Part shown: piece after piece, positions 10,016 through 19,704 of the stretch
How positions within the stretch are numbered: position 1 is the stretch's first letter
How the letters are laid out: the number at the start of each line of letters is the position of its first letter
Origin: Ariolimax columbianus
Taxonomy: Eukaryota > Mollusca > Gastropoda > Stylommatophora > Arionidae
Direction: 5' to 3'
Assembly: GCA_036924085.1 (NCBI GenBank)
Contig: JAVGWX010000019.1
Span: 13,257,196 to 13,321,195, forward strand
DNA length: 64,000 nt
Translations under genes and position numbers: made by a program
Notes under the pieces: model-generated
What the model was told of the DNA's origin: nothing
The model's database searches: none
The model's input: the letters and a program-made list of their open reading frames with translations, nothing else

Positions 10016-11721
10016 TCACATATCTTGATAGGGTGAGTATACCCAATCCATAAGCAATGACCTAGAGGATCAACTGGCGATATAGTATAAATAGCAGCCA
10101 TTGTTCGAAGTTGGCAGCTACCATTGTCTTGAGTGCACCCAGTCCTCTCTTCCAACTCTCTTCAAATGTTATTCTGAGATATTCCAACCTGTCGCTTCTG
10201 TCTATGACATAGCTATCTAATGTGATGCCACGGAGGTTGTCTTTCACGATGCAGTTGTTCAAAGAACACTACATCACACCGGCCTTGTTTAGATTACTCT
10301 GTGCACTGGAGTCTCCACACCACTTTGAAATAACCTGCAGGGTGTCTTGACCATTTGACGCCTATCAGAACCAGTCCTGTAGATTAGGATATCATCTGCG
10401 AATGTCAACGTCCGCCTCAGCTGTGTTCGTTGCATGTTGGCCACTTTTAATGTGTAAATGTTGAACAGCACCGGTGAACGTGGTGATCCTTGATATAATC
10501 CTGGACATATCCGCATTGGCTCTGATATCCAAGAACCCAGACGAAGTGCACCTGTTCTCTCCATCAGGTCAGCTGATATCCAGCTAACAAGCCAGGGGTT
10601 TATTCAGCAGTCCTTCAAACAGCACATCAGTGAACCAACATCGACCCTGTAATAAGCATCCTCGAGGTTGAGAGCAGCGGCGACTGTCTCTTGCCGACTT
10701 TGGAATCCCTCTTACACATCATATGGGAAAGTACCGGCATTACCCCAGATCTCCTTCTTGGGTCTGTAGCTGCCCAGTGTATTGGGTAGAATACGTTCAC
10801 GCTCCAAAAAGGACACTAATTTCTTGCCACTATTTCCTCAAGCAGTTCGCCATAGACATTTTGTAGGGTGATAATTCTATAGCTGCTGAGGAGCGTAGAA
10901 TCTTTTCCAGGTGAAGGTAGAAGCCGTAGATAACTATGCAGCCAGTCCCCAGGCACTGATGCCTTCTCTATGCTGGTAGTGAAATCCTGCACGACATTGC
11001 CCATATCTGTCTCATCTAGCTCCCTGAGGTGGCAGTACTGTACTCCACCAGGGCCTGATGCTGTATTCTTGCTGGAAGGTAAAACATATTCTACCTATGC
11101 CTTGTTTATTAGGTCAATATAAGTAATATCCTTGGTTGCAGCCCCCAGAACGTCTTGCCGAATCTCATGCCGATCATCTCTGAACCCTTTGTCAAATTGA
11201 GCTACATATCGGTTAAGGAATGCCGTACCTTTTTCTGCCTTTGTACTCATGAGATTTCCTGTGGAATCGTGCACCGTGGGAATTAGCTGGCTTGTATTCT
11301 TTCCATTCATCTGTCGATGCATGTGCTAGAACTTATCATTTCCTACGCCTATTATGAATTCCTCCCATCTCTCACTTTTGGATTCCCTTGCCACTGCCTT
11401 GAAACAATTAATGGCAGTACATTTTTTGTAGCTCAAGTTCGCAACCTCACCATCATCCATCAGTCTTCTCTTTCTGGCTTTCCGACACGCATTTGTTTGC
11501 CATCTCCTTATTTATCCAATCTATTTCCACAAATGGATTCCACAATGGTGGCTGAACGAAAGCCGTTTTGGTGGGCATATGCTTGATGGTCTGGCGGAGT
11601 TTGTTTAATGCCCTATTTTGTTCATCTTCCTTGTAGCTGAACGCATCTCGGGGTTTCTGGGTCTGGTGGCTTTGTCTTTTGCAATCAAGACGCCACATGG
11701 CAGATGGTCACTGTCCTGTGC

Positions 11722-11932
11722 CCCTTACACGTTCCAGTGTGTAGAGGAAAAGGCTTCACTGGATACCAGAGCCAGGTCAATGACCCCGTCTGCATTACCA
11801 GGCCGAGTTGCCAGCCTTGTTGGATGTCCATCATTAAATGGTTCATTCTGCCAGGCTTTTGCCTGATCGTCTATTCCTTTTATCCTTCCAGCTATATCAT
11901 AATTGTCTCTTGTTATCCGCAGAACGATAATC
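11722..11932. repeat. left copy of 211-bp target-site duplication of Family A copy 2
   Basis: Begins CCCTTACACGTTCC and ends GAACGATAATC. It matches 16748-16958 over 211 bp with one difference seen (C versus G in the CTATTC[C/G]TTTTATCC stretch). The bases outside the match differ on both sides. The two copies lie directly at the ends of the Family A element. Confidence 0.92.
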
Positions 11933-11958
11933 TTCTTCTTCTTCTTCTGCGTACACAG

Positions 11959-14868
11959 TCAGACAGTAACCATTATTTTCTCGAAAAAAGCGGCGGTCAT
12001 CCTGAGACTCTCGCCACTACCATAGAGCTTGTCTTGCAGTTCCACTGGCCATGGCCACATCTGCTCTCTCTGATCCTCGTATGTCGGGCAGTTCTGCAGC
12101 AGATGTTCAGTGGTCATTTTACCAGTACCGCACGGGCATTCGTCGGTACACCCTATCTTCAATTTGTTGAATAGGTGGTACCTCAGTCTGTTGTGGCCAG
12201 TGCGAAGTCTGAAGACAACGACCTGCTCTCTTCGGTTCAACTGGTAATAGGCATCGTTTTTGGTGTAACCAGTATGTTCGGTTTCCCATTTGGTCATGTA
12301 CCTGGCTTTGATAAGCCGTTTTGTCTCTTCGTACGTCATACTGGTATCTGTTTGTGGTAGCCTTGCACCTTCTTTTGCCAGTCTGTCTGCCTCCTCGTTG
12401 CCTTGGATGTTGCAGTGTGACGGAACCCACTGTACCACTACCCTTTTTGGTGCGGACTGCTGGCACAGTTTGCAGAGTGCTGCTCTTAAGTCATTAAGCT
12501 CAGTGTTTTTCTGGCTTTTTAGCGCTGTGACTACGGCGAGAGCATCTGTCAGCAGGACTATATGGCTCTCATTTTCACTGTGTGTTACCATTTCTTCCAC
12601 TGCCGCCCTCAGTGCCTCTGCCTCCGCTCTGAAATTGCTTGTGTACTTACCAGTAGCGAATGACAGTATTATTTTTCTGCCATTTGGTAGGTTCAGGAAT
12701 GCTCCTGCCCCTCCGTTCTGTGTAGTTTTTGTTACAGAACCGTCGGTGTATGCATGGGTCCAGTCCATGCTTGGGTAGCTTTTCGTTATGAAGCTTAGGG
12801 TAGTGTCTCTCCTTTCTTTTTCAGTCTGGCAGTTTTTGTTTGCAATACCTGGTATATTTTCTACCACCTCTGGAAATATATCCTGCCTCCAAGTAGGTTT
12901 TCGTACAGTAGTGATGGGTTTTGGTGTTGTTAGTGCGTTTATGGGATCTTCGTGCATCTTTGCTTTGGCTATTTCTGCAAAGTTTCTCCGCTTAAGTTTC
13001 CCAGTTCCCAAATTGTTTAGTCTCTGGTACATTGGGTGGTCCGTCAGTCTTCTGAGTTTCTCTGACTGCAGCTGGGCTCTGCAGTCTCTTCTATCGGTCA
13101 TGGATTGCAGTTTTGTAATCTTTTCAAGTTCTACAATTGGCGTTGACTTCATGCCACCTGTTATAATCCTCATGGCTTGGTTTTGAAGTTTGTTAACTTT
13201 ATCGAAGTTCGCCTTCGCTGCTGTTGTCCATGCCGCAATGCCATACTCGAGAACTGGTCTCACTCTTCCAGTGTACAGTTTCTTTAGTATGCCTTCGTCT
13301 GCTCCCCAGCTTGTGCCAGCAAGTTTCCTCATGATCGCCATTCTTTCTCTGGCTTTCATTCGGTTTCTCTCAATCTGACTTTTCCATGTCATGCGCCGAT
13401 CAAATGTGACTCCCAGATAGGTTGGGTTGTCGTTTGGCTGCAGGATTTTGCCATTTAGGCTTAATTTGGTACTTTGGGGTTTTAATGAGAGCGAGAATAT
13501 TGTGCACGTGGTTTTCTCCTCGTTTATTTTGACCAGCCATGAGTTCGCCCACTCTTCCAGCGATGTTAGGGCCGTCTGCATCCGATTTCTTGCTATGGTG
13601 AGATTCTTTTCAGAGGTCCACATAGCCAGATCGTCTGCAAACATTGAGCTATGGACTCTTCTTGGTATATTCTCTGTAATATCGTTTATATATACCAGGA
13701 AGAGTGTGGGTGACAATACTCCCCCTTGGGGTACTCCCTGCTCGAGTGTCACCTTTTTTTTCATCTGCCCTTGTACGTGGACTCTGGCCGTTCTTTGTTT
13801 GAGGTAGTGGTTGATCCACTTGTACATCTTCCCACAGACATCACTTCTTCTTAGCTTGACTCTAAGTCCATCCTTCCAGACTTTGTCAAATGCCTTTTCC
13901 AGATCCACCCAAACAGCTACTGTGTGTTTCTGTGCCTGGTAGGCATCTTCTATCTCCGGAGCTATGAGGATGACCTGGTCCTCAGTGGATCTGTGCTGTC
14001 TAAAGCCGGCTTGCTGTGGAATTAGTATTCGTTTTTCTTCCAGATGCCACATCAGTCTGGTGTTTATCATCCGTTCCATCAGCTTGCCGACACAGCTCAG
14101 TAGGCTTATGGGCCTGTATCCATTTGGATCTGTTTTGTCCTTTCCTGTTTTTGGTACTGGTACCAGTATTGCATCTTTCCATGCCTGGGGTACAATACCC
14201 CCTTTCCAGCTTTGGTTCAGGACTGATAGTAGTTTTTTCTTCGCTGTTTGGCCCAGCCCCATCAGCATTTCGTTTGTTATCCCGTCTTTTCCGGGAGATT
14301 TCCTTTTCTTTAGTGTTCTCATAGCCTCTTCCATTTCGCGCATTGTTAGTTTGGCCATCATGTGCTCTTCAGGCGCCGTATTTATGTTTTCGTGTCCCTT
14401 TAGCTCTTCGCTAATGTCTGTATGCTTATCTGCAGGGACCTCGATGTGGTTTGCTCTGGCATAGTGATCGACAAAGGCGTTTGCGGCTTTCTTACCTGTG
14501 ATCAAGTTCTCGCCCTGCTTGATAGTAATTTGTTTATTTGACGGGGTTTCGTCATTCATGGCTCTGACTAGCTTCCATAGCTTGTTCCCTTCTTTGTCCA
14601 GGTTTAAACTTTCCGTTTTATTTTTCCAACTTTCTCTTGCTGTTTGCTTGAGAGTGTGTTTGTACTTCGCCGCGGCGGCTTTGAGGGCGATGTTTGCCTC
14701 CATGGATTTTTCTCGTTCTGCCATGTTCCTAGCATTTGTTACTGCATCTTCCACTTTCTGTAACTCATGATGCCAGTAGGGCTTATAGTTTTTCCTAGCT
14801 CCTCTTGGGATGGTTGCAGTGGCGGCTTGCATTATTGCCTTGCTTAGGCTCTCTACCATGGGCTTCAT
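11959..14868 (-). CDS. Family A reverse transcriptase-RNase H ORF (copy 2, intact)
   Basis: 969 codons, uninterrupted. RT domain with K-S-P-G-K-D-G, N-G-Y-R-P-I-S-L-L, D-L-E-K-A-F-D, G-V-P-Q-G-G-V-L and F-A-D-D (about 410-413). RNase H follows with Y-T-D-G-S, A-E-A-E-A-L, L-L-T-D and S-H-C-N...E-E-A-D. A C-terminal C-P-C-G-T-G...H-L-L-Q-N-C motif (CCHC-like) is typical of I-like LINEs. The stop codon lies only about 11 nt from the (GAA)n tail. All catalytic acidic residues are present, so the protein could be active if made. The ATG at 14868 is the first in frame after the endonuclease stop; reinitiation or readthrough would be needed for expression from one transcript. Confidence 0.9.
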   Translation of the reverse strand: MKPMVESLSKAIMQAATATIPRGARKNYKPYWHHELQKVEDAVTNARNMAEREKSMEANIALKAAAAKYKHTLKQTARESWKNKTESLNLDKEGNKLWKLVRAMNDETPSNKQITIKQGENLITGKKAANAFVDHYARANHIEVPADKHTDISEELKGHENINTAPEEHMMAKLTMREMEEAMRTLKKRKSPGKDGITNEMLMGLGQTAKKKLLSVLNQSWKGGIVPQAWKDAILVPVPKTGKDKTDPNGYRPISLLSCVGKLMERMINTRLMWHLEEKRILIPQQAGFRQHRSTEDQVILIAPEIEDAYQAQKHTVAVWVDLEKAFDKVWKDGLRVKLRRSDVCGKMYKWINHYLKQRTARVHVQGQMKKKVTLEQGVPQGGVLSPTLFLVYINDITENIPRRVHSSMFADDLAMWTSEKNLTIARNRMQTALTSLEEWANSWLVKINEEKTTCTIFSLSLKPQSTKLSLNGKILQPNDNPTYLGVTFDRRMTWKSQIERNRMKARERMAIMRKLAGTSWGADEGILKKLYTGRVRPVLEYGIAAWTTAAKANFDKVNKLQNQAMRIITGGMKSTPIVELEKITKLQSMTDRRDCRAQLQSEKLRRLTDHPMYQRLNNLGTGKLKRRNFAEIAKAKMHEDPINALTTPKPITTVRKPTWRQDIFPEVVENIPGIANKNCQTEKERRDTTLSFITKSYPSMDWTHAYTDGSVTKTTQNGGAGAFLNLPNGRKIILSFATGKYTSNFRAEAEALRAAVEEMVTHSENESHIVLLTDALAVVTALKSQKNTELNDLRAALCKLCQQSAPKRVVVQWVPSHCNIQGNEEADRLAKEGARLPQTDTSMTYEETKRLIKARYMTKWETEHTGYTKNDAYYQLNRREQVVVFRLRTGHNRLRYHLFNKLKIGCTDECPCGTGKMTTEHLLQNCPTYEDQREQMWPWPVELQDKLYGSGESLRMTAAFFEKIMVTV

Positions 14869-14949
14869 TTTGGTGTTTCGTGTGTTGATGGTTTCACACA
14901 GCCCATCTGTCAGGATTGCAAATCTGTCCCAGTCGGCTCGTTTGTAATT

Positions 14950-15867
14950 TTAACGTGGGAGCGGTTTTGTTTCCTGTGGGCCTACTTCCATGTCAATGGT
15001 TAGCCTGATCGGCCTGTGGTCGCTACCTGCCAGTTGGTTTAGCACCTGGCGGTCTATTTTATAGTGTATGTCCTGTGTGGAGAAGGCCAAATCTGGAGTC
15101 GAGGTGGTATGCCATGTTCTTGAATAGAAGCTAGGGCTATCCTCCGGCCTATTGATTAGGGAGAGATTTGCATCTATCTCCCAATCTTCCACTTCGTCAC
15201 CTCTGCTGTCTGTGTCAGAGTATCCCCATCTCTCCGAGTGGCTGTTGAAATCTCCAACTACTATGCAGTTGGAGTCTCTGACCTCCATACTCGAGAGCGA
15301 TAGGTCTCTGTTTGGTGGTCCGTACAGATTGAAAATGCGGAGCTTCGTCTCTTGAGCCATTATGTCAACTCCTACAATTTCTGCTTGTCCGGTGTGATTG
15401 ACAGGTACCGCGCTACTCGGTATGCTGTTTCTGGTCAGTATCAGGACCCCTCCTTTGTGGCCTTCTCTATCTAGACTGAAAGTCTGGTATCCTCTGATTG
15501 AGAATTTATGGTTATTGTTGAGGTGCGTTTCCTGGATACATGCCACGTCAATCTTACCTTCATGCAGGTGGTGTGTTAGGGAAAATTTTTTGTTAATGAC
15601 TCCCTCCGCATTCCACTGTAGTATTTTGAAGGTCTTGAGGTTTTGGCCAATAGACGTTGCCCCATAGCCATGTGCCTTGACTCCACGACACATGGGTGGG
15701 TGACCACCAGTAGTCAAGGGTGGGCCCCTTCGAGGCGTGGGGCCCGGCGCTATCGCTGCCTGGCGGGACTCATCAGGATGAGCGCCATACGTTTTTCTAA
15801 TAGGTTGTACTGCCATCATACTGTGATTTACGTTGCACTGTTTTGTTAGGCTTGCGGCCCCGTGCAT
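14950..15867 (-). CDS. Family A APE-type endonuclease ORF (copy 2)
   Basis: 305 codons, same length as in copies 1 and 3. Catalytic Asn (Q-W-N-A-E-G), Glu (I-Q-E-T-H), G-D-F-N and G-S-D-H-R-P are intact. It ends in TAA at 14952-14950, after which the frame continues without another stop through N-Y-K-R-A-D-W-D-R-F to the next ATG 27 codons later (14868). Members of this superfamily usually have Arg-Trp-Asn at this point, so a TGG-to-stop origin is plausible (inference). Confidence 0.88.
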   Translation of the reverse strand: MHGAASLTKQCNVNHSMMAVQPIRKTYGAHPDESRQAAIAPGPTPRRGPPLTTGGHPPMCRGVKAHGYGATSIGQNLKTFKILQWNAEGVINKKFSLTHHLHEGKIDVACIQETHLNNNHKFSIRGYQTFSLDREGHKGGVLILTRNSIPSSAVPVNHTGQAEIVGVDIMAQETKLRIFNLYGPPNRDLSLSSMEVRDSNCIVVGDFNSHSERWGYSDTDSRGDEVEDWEIDANLSLINRPEDSPSFYSRTWHTTSTPDLAFSTQDIHYKIDRQVLNQLAGSDHRPIRLTIDMEVGPQETKPLPR

Positions 15868-16747
15868 CCGATTTCCACAGGCGTTTCTGTAGGGATGCCC
15901 TCCTTAGCCTTTGGCTGTCCCCATCCTATCTGCAAGGCAGCAGTTGTTTACGATCAGAGTTTTCTCTCTTATGGAAGTTGTCTTACCAGACTATCGAGTC
16001 TTTACTACTCGTGTCTATAGGGTGCAATGATGAAATGTGATGATATATGAGATGGACTGGTTTACCCGGAAGAGAGGCAGTCCAGTGTGTCTGTATCCCA
16101 GGATCGTCACGTCCTGCCAGAAACGTAGCATTTGCATGTGAGTGGGGTATCTCTTTTTCCCTTTATTTTCTTGGCTTCTATGCAGGGATGGTACGCCTAG
16201 CATTCCCCGCCACCTGGGGTGTTGAAACAGTGGGGCAGGTGTGCAATGTCCGCTGGTCTGCATCTCTTCTGCGTCCAGCATGATAGTTATGGCTGATAAC
16301 GTACAGAGGTAGATATCGTAGCCGGAGTGCATTCAGCCAGAGGACAAGCCTGGTAATGTCACAGAGATGTTGATCGCCTGGTGTGCGGACAACTCTCATG
16401 GTCAGTGGTTGAGTCTTGACAGTTCACAGTGATGTGGCTGCTCTACTGTTTTCGACACCCCGACCAGGTTCTAAGTCTTTGGTTGGTGTTTTTCGCACCC
16501 CATCGCCGTATAGGGTGAGTATCAAGCAGTTGTCCGCCCGCTTTGATTTGCGGGCGGCAAGGACCTCTTACTGTGGCTCTACCTGATAGGGCTGGGGCGC
16601 AAGCCCCAGGTCCCGAGCATGTAGGAGCCTCCCATTGCAGTGGTGCTGAGATTTTGGGCGGGATTGCGGCTTACAAGGGTTCAGCCGTAATCCCCCACAT
16701 GGTAGCCTCGCGCCCTTGGCTTATCAGCCTGGTACGTGAACCAAAGT
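15868..16747 (-). other. Family A 5' leader (copy 2)
   Basis: About 880 bp upstream of the endonuclease ORF. It has a GC-rich inverted motif (GGGGC-TTGC-GCCCC). Copy 3 has a 133-codon open frame here (54098-54499), but copy 2 differs by a 2-nt indel that splits the frame and copy 1 differs by another 2-nt indel near its end. Coding conservation is therefore weak and a gag/ORF1 cannot be supported. Confidence 0.6.
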
Positions 16748-17010
16748 CCCTTACACGTTCCAGTGTGTAGAGGAAAAGGCTTCACTGGATACCAGAGCCA
16801 GGTCAATGACCCCGTCTGCATTACCAGGCCGAGTTGCCAGCCTTGTTGGATGTCCATCATTAAATGGTTCATTCTGCCAGGCTTTTGCCTGATCGTCTAT
16901 TCGTTTTATCCTTCCAGCTATATCATAATTGTCTCTTGTTATCCGCAGAACGATAATCAAATTTGTGATCTTTCAGTTTCATCCTGCAGTGTAGACACAA
17001 CTCGTGTACC
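16748..17010 (-). mobile_element. Family B upstream endonuclease fragment, including right copy of the 211-bp duplication (16748-16958)
   Basis: The minus strand reads I-I-V-L-R-I-T-R-D-N-Y-D-I-A-G then N-D-G-H-P-T-R-L-A-T-R-P-G, a typical C-terminal endonuclease block, followed by the duplicated target up to the Family A 5' end. Beyond about 17010 the endonuclease similarity is lost. Confidence 0.8.
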
Positions 17011-17084
17011 AGAAGTTAAACTGATATGTTGGATTATCCATACCATGCTGGCTGGACTATCTGATTACCTGCTTCTGTTTCTGT

Positions 17085-17500
17085 TTCTAAGAATCGACGT
17101 CACTGCATTCCGGGCAAACCCATAGGTGCTCATGCTCTCTCATTAAATGGCGTAAGGTATGGATGCTGATGATCCCTATAGTTCGCTGGCTGTACACCCT
17201 AATGCCCCGTCCTCTCATGCGCCCCACTCCGCTCGAACCTCGTTTAATGTCGAAACTTTGCAGTCTGTGGATTTTTGCTTCATATATTTCGGTGTCCTCA
17301 TCCAGCAGGCGGTCATTGATTGATTTCAAAATGTCACTTCTATCCATGACTAATGTGCCCATGATGGGAGATTGTGAAGCCAAGATGACAACTTTTTCAT
17401 TGTACCTGAGTAGGTCCAGGTCAACGCCTGGAGGTTTTTATACATCAACAGCAGCCGCCCACTTGTACTAAAGCCATCCCTTCTGTACTTTCTGAAGTAT
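17085..17500 (-). pseudogene. second Family B-type 3' fragment (RNase H C-terminus and zinc-like tail)
   Basis: The minus-strand frame 17383-17087 contains M-A-S-Q-S-P-I-M-G-T, then S-I-H-T-L-R-H-L, and ends in H-L-W-V-C-P-E-C. It aligns with the C-terminus of the Family B copy at 8930-9170. Upstream, to about 17500, decayed RNase H sequence can be traced. Confidence 0.75.
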
Positions 17501-17589
17501 GGCTTGCTCGTTTGTCATGATGACTGCCTTTGTTATAGAAGTCTTCTTTTTCTTTCGGTCTCAATCTCCCATTCCCAAGCTCTGAAAAG

Positions 17590-17750
17590 GGCTTTCCAAG
17601 TAGCAGGAAGTTGTCGGGAGAACGGAATGCGTTGTGTCGTAGTTTATAACTTTACTGCAATTTTTGCACATTTCTGTCTGACACATCCAACTTCAGCAGG
17701 TATGTGTGAGTACCAGGCTAGTCTTCCCTCGTCGATCATTCTCCTTAGCA
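17590..17750. repeat. dispersed repeat shared with 30370-30520
   Basis: Both segments share AACGGAATGCGTT, then TCGTAGTTTA, ACTTTACTGCA-like, GACACAT and ACTTCAGCAGG blocks in the same order, with moderate divergence. It is probably part of a Family B-like element upstream of its RNase H domain, but this is not certain. Confidence 0.6.
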
Positions 17751-17960
17751 AAGTCTGTTCTTTGGCAGTCTGCTAATCGTGATCACCTCGTGGGTGTGTA
17801 GAAGGGTCTTTCTTGGCAGCTCTGGTTCGCTTGATCTGAAGCTAAAGGTCAGCAATGGATCGTTGTCTGTGACAAGTCATGGATTGCTCAGCTTATTGAC
17901 TCCATTTAGCAATTGCAGCCGTTCAGGAAACGTGGTGAGTGGAAACAAAATTATTGAGTG

Positions 17961-19040
17961 AGCAGACTACATATTTTACTGTCACGGGAAAGTCTTCAAC
18001 GAAAAGACAGAACGCGGTGTACCAGACTACACATTCTACTGGCACGGGAAAGACTTCAATGAAAAGACAGAACGCGGTGTACCAGACTACAAATTCTACT
18101 GGCACGGGAAAGACTTCAATGAAAAGACAGAACGCGGTGTACCAGACTACAAATTCTACTGGCACGGGAAAGACTTCAATGAAAAGACAGAACGCGGTGT
18201 ACCAGACTACAAATTCTACTGGCACGGGAAAGACTTCAATGAAAAGACAGAACGCGGTGTACCAGACTACAAATTCTACTGGCACGGGAAAGACTTCAAT
18301 GAAAAGACAGAACGCGGTGTACCAGACTACAAATTCTACTGGCACGGGAAAGGCTTCAATGAAAAGACAGAACGCGGTGTACCAGACTACAAATTCTACT
18401 GGCACGGGAAAGACTTCAATGAAAAGACAGAACGCGGTGTACCAGACTACAAATTCTACTGGCACGGGAAAGACTTCAATGAAAAGACAGAACGCGGTGT
18501 ACCAGACTACAAATTCTACTGGCACGGGAAAGACTTCAATGAAAAGACAGAACGCGGTGTACCAGACTACAAATTCTACTGGCACGGGAAAGACTTCAAT
18601 GAAAAGACAGAACGCGGTGTACCAGACTACAAATTCTACTGGCACGGGAAAGACTTCAATGAAAAGACAGAACGCGGTGTACCAGACTACAAATTCTACT
18701 GGCACGGGAAAGACTTCAATGAAAAGACAGAACGCGGTGTACCAGACTACAAATTCTACTGGCACGGGAAAGACTTCAATGAAAAGACAGAACGCGGTGT
18801 ACCAGACTACAAATTCTACTGGCACGGGAAAGACTTCAATGAAAAGACAGAACGCGGTGTACCAGACTACAAATTCTACTGGCACGGGAAAGACTTCAAT
18901 GAAAAGACAGAACGCGGTGTACCAGACTACAAATTCTACTGGCACGGGAAAGACTTCAATGAAAAGACAGAACGCGGTGTACCAGACTACATATTCTACT
19001 GGCACGGGAAAGACTTCACTAAAATGACAGAGCGCGGTGT
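17961..19040. repeat. 60-bp minisatellite, 18 units
   Basis: Exactly 18 units of 60 bp, almost identical in the core; the first and last units carry most differences. Because 60 is a multiple of three, the array is open on both strands (plus: 20-residue repeat with N-S-T-G-T-G-K-T-S-M-K-R-Q; minus: repeat with V-F-P-V-P-V-E-F). No splice or start context supports a protein, so it is annotated as a homogenised minisatellite. Confidence 0.97.
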
Positions 19041-19704
19041 AGGTATGCACTTGAATTCTCTAATAGACATGGCTTAACAGGACAAAAATTAATCAGAACG
19101 CCTGCTGTCTCTTCATCTCAATACCACATTAGGTTCCATCACCCTCGTTAGTGATTATGCACTAACTGTGTGCTCCACACCTGACAATGCGTTGTACGAG
19201 GATTTGTCAGCAGTCATTAGAAGTATGCATAGTCAAGAATAGCTTGCTCAGCTAGGAGACTTCTACTCTAGGGTGGGCGCTGAAAACAATGCATGTCCTT
19301 CACGTCTTGGCAATTTCGTAGTCGGCAATTTTATAATTAAAATAGACAACGTCTCTTAAAGTTCGGCGTCGATCATGAACTATGTGTTACCAACTCCTGA
19401 TGTTATTTAAAACTCCAATAAGTCATCGATGATACATTCACAATCAACGCACTTGCATTACCTGAATCTGATTCTTGCCACAAAATCTGTTTTCAAGTTT
19501 CTGCTTATCACGAGATCTTCCTAAAGTACATAATGCGACACCGATTATTCATTGGTTCGCTATAATAGATTGCCACCAAAGATTGTTCTACCAATTAACA
19601 AAACAACGCTAAGTCACGCATCGACGGAAGTTGAATGTGGGACTCTGAGTTGACAATGAGATTTAACAATGAAAGAAACTCTCAACTTCACGCATTTCAT
19701 CCTG

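Larger units (their letters stand above)
8930..11932 (-). mobile_element. Family B retrotransposon, decayed; 3' portion (endonuclease C-terminus to C-terminal zinc region)
   Basis: Minus-strand element distinct from Family A. From high to low coordinates: endonuclease C-terminus with the catalytic S-D-H at about 11700-11720, decayed RT blocks (Y-R-I-I-T-L-Q-N near 10870; G-L-Y-Q-G-S-P-R-S-P-V-L-F near 10480; F-A-D-D-I near 10390), an open RNase H ORF (9071-10015) and a C-terminal H-L-W-V-C segment near 8945. It was split by Family A copy 2; its upstream endonuclease part resumes at 16748. Numerous frameshifts make it inactive. Confidence 0.85.
11933..16747 (-). mobile_element. Family A non-LTR retrotransposon, copy 2 (full length, 4.8 kb)
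   Basis: 5' end at 16747 (minus-strand ACTTTGGTTCACGTACC), identical to the 5' end of copy 3. 3' end at 11933 in a short (GAA)n tail. Layout: about 880 bp leader without a clear gag gene, endonuclease ORF 15867-14950, one in-frame TAA, RT-RNase H ORF 14868-11959, then about 11 nt before the GAA tail. Both ORFs are otherwise uninterrupted, so this is the best-preserved copy. It interrupts the endonuclease region of Family B and is flanked by a 211-bp direct repeat of that target. Confidence 0.95.

Noticed and set aside
17923..19050. 375- and 362-codon repeat ORFs as proteins
   Set aside because: Both strands are equally open because the 60-bp period is a multiple of three; no support for either.
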